A stretch of DNA of 6,811 nucleotides from CAZVAO01 sp964625175 (GTDB taxonomy: Bacteria; Bacillota; UBA994; PWPR01): assembly GCA_964625175.1 (NCBI GenBank), contig CAZVAO010000113.1, forward strand, positions 1 through 6,811, given 5' to 3'. How positions within the stretch are numbered: the stretch's first letter is position 1; each line of letters opens with the position of its first letter. The notes below the pieces were generated by a model that did not search any database, was not told the DNA's origin, and worked only from the letters and a program-made list of their open reading frames with translations. Positions 6,661-6,811 of the stretch are shown here, one piece after another. Both the position numbers and the translations under genes were made by a program.

Positions 6661-6702
6661 TTATGCGATATTTAATAATAAGCCTGCCTGTCTTGTGATC
6701 AT
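6661..6702 (-). CDS. Putative 13-codon leader peptide of the MATE operon
   Basis: This minimal ORF encodes MITRQAGLLLNIA and ends in TAA. A GAGGAG ribosome binding site lies 8 nt before the ATG, at least as good as those of the large genes. It begins about 25 nt after the predicted transcription start. It lies in the transporter's leader, ahead of a stem-loop and an intrinsic terminator. Its middle has three consecutive TTA leucine codons. Leader peptides of this size that make the ribosome stall are known upstream of erm, ABC-F and some efflux genes in Bacillota. A similar sensing role here is inference. I do not recognise this peptide sequence. It could also be a spurious short ORF, but the ribosome binding site and context argue against that. 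Confidence 0.6.
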   Translation of the reverse strand: MITRQAGLLLNIA

Positions 6703-6710
6703 GTTCTTGT

Positions 6711-6717
6711 CTCCTCT
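6711..6717 (-). promoter_or_regulatory. Ribosome binding site of the leader ORF
   Basis: AGAGGAG on the minus strand ends 8 nt before the leader ATG (6702-6700). It is the main evidence that the 13-codon ORF is translated. Confidence 0.65.
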
Positions 6718-6733
6718 CAAATTCTTCTAGTCG

Positions 6734-6742
6734 ATTATACCA
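6734..6742 (-). promoter_or_regulatory. Extended -10 promoter of the MATE operon
   Basis: On the minus strand TGG-TATAAT (6742 to 6734) is a perfect extended -10 element. The expected -35 position (6762 to 6757, ATATAT) does not match consensus, so the extended -10 or an activator must carry recognition. The predicted start near 6727 gives a leader of about 200 nt before the MATE ATG. The stretch from 6524 to 6811 has no large gene: it holds this promoter, the leader ORF, the stem-loop and the terminator. Confidence 0.75.
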
Positions 6743-6761
6743 CAAATTAATCTGAAATATA

Positions 6762-6785
6762 TTACAATCCTGTTACAAAATTGTA
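6762..6785. promoter_or_regulatory. Repeated TTACAA half-sites upstream of the MATE promoter
   Basis: TTACAA occurs at 6762-6767 and again at 6773-6778, spaced 11 bases apart (about one helical turn). The second copy also forms TACAA-AA-TTGTA with 6781-6785. The cluster covers the poorly conserved -35 position and the DNA just above it, where an activator would bind. The region is AT-rich, so chance is possible. Confidence 0.35.
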
Positions 6786-6811
6786 TGTTTATTAACACTT
6801 ATTGATAATTA

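Noticed and set aside
6524..6727. Known metabolite riboswitch in the MATE leader (guanidine, yjdF, preQ1 and similar classes)
   Set aside because: I could not match the conserved cores of the classes I know; the leader ORF and terminator explain the region better. A covariance-model search would decide.

Overview
The window looks like chromosomal DNA of a low-to-moderate GC member of the Bacillota. Supporting signs are strong AGGAGG-type ribosome binding sites, some GTG starts, an extended -10 promoter with a full TATAAT, and intrinsic terminators. A type IV prepilin peptidase beside a ParM-like actin would suit a Clostridia-like lineage, but the sequence does not settle the genus. No tRNA, rRNA, CRISPR array or insertion sequence was found.

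Left part (1-2753, minus strand): one apparent operon transcribed leftward. The order is a cytoplasmic-type L-asparaginase, then a ParM/StbA-type actin-like ATPase (GTG start), then a two-helix membrane protein of unknown function that runs off the left edge. Gaps are about 30 bases, and an extended -10 promoter sits just upstream of the asparaginase.

Middle (2887-3683, plus strand): a single divergent gene for a type IV prepilin peptidase with its zinc-type cysteine pairs and both catalytic aspartates. It ends at a 28-bp perfect palindrome that separates it from the convergent transporter operon.

Right part (3719-6785, minus strand): two tandem paralogous MATE-family multidrug/Na+ (or H+) antiporters, apparently one operon. 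The first-transcribed gene (5138-6523) has a leader of about 200 nt holding what looks like an undescribed regulatory device. It comprises an extended -10 promoter, a 13-codon leader ORF (MITRQAGLLLNIA) with a strong ribosome binding site, a 10-bp stem with an 18-nt loop, and an intrinsic terminator with a seven-T tract just before the transporter's own ribosome binding site. This is the layout of ribosome-mediated attenuation of antibiotic-resistance genes. The simplest reading is a drug-inducible efflux operon in which translation of the leader peptide decides between termination and read-through. This leader is the most interesting feature of the window; its function is inferred, not shown.
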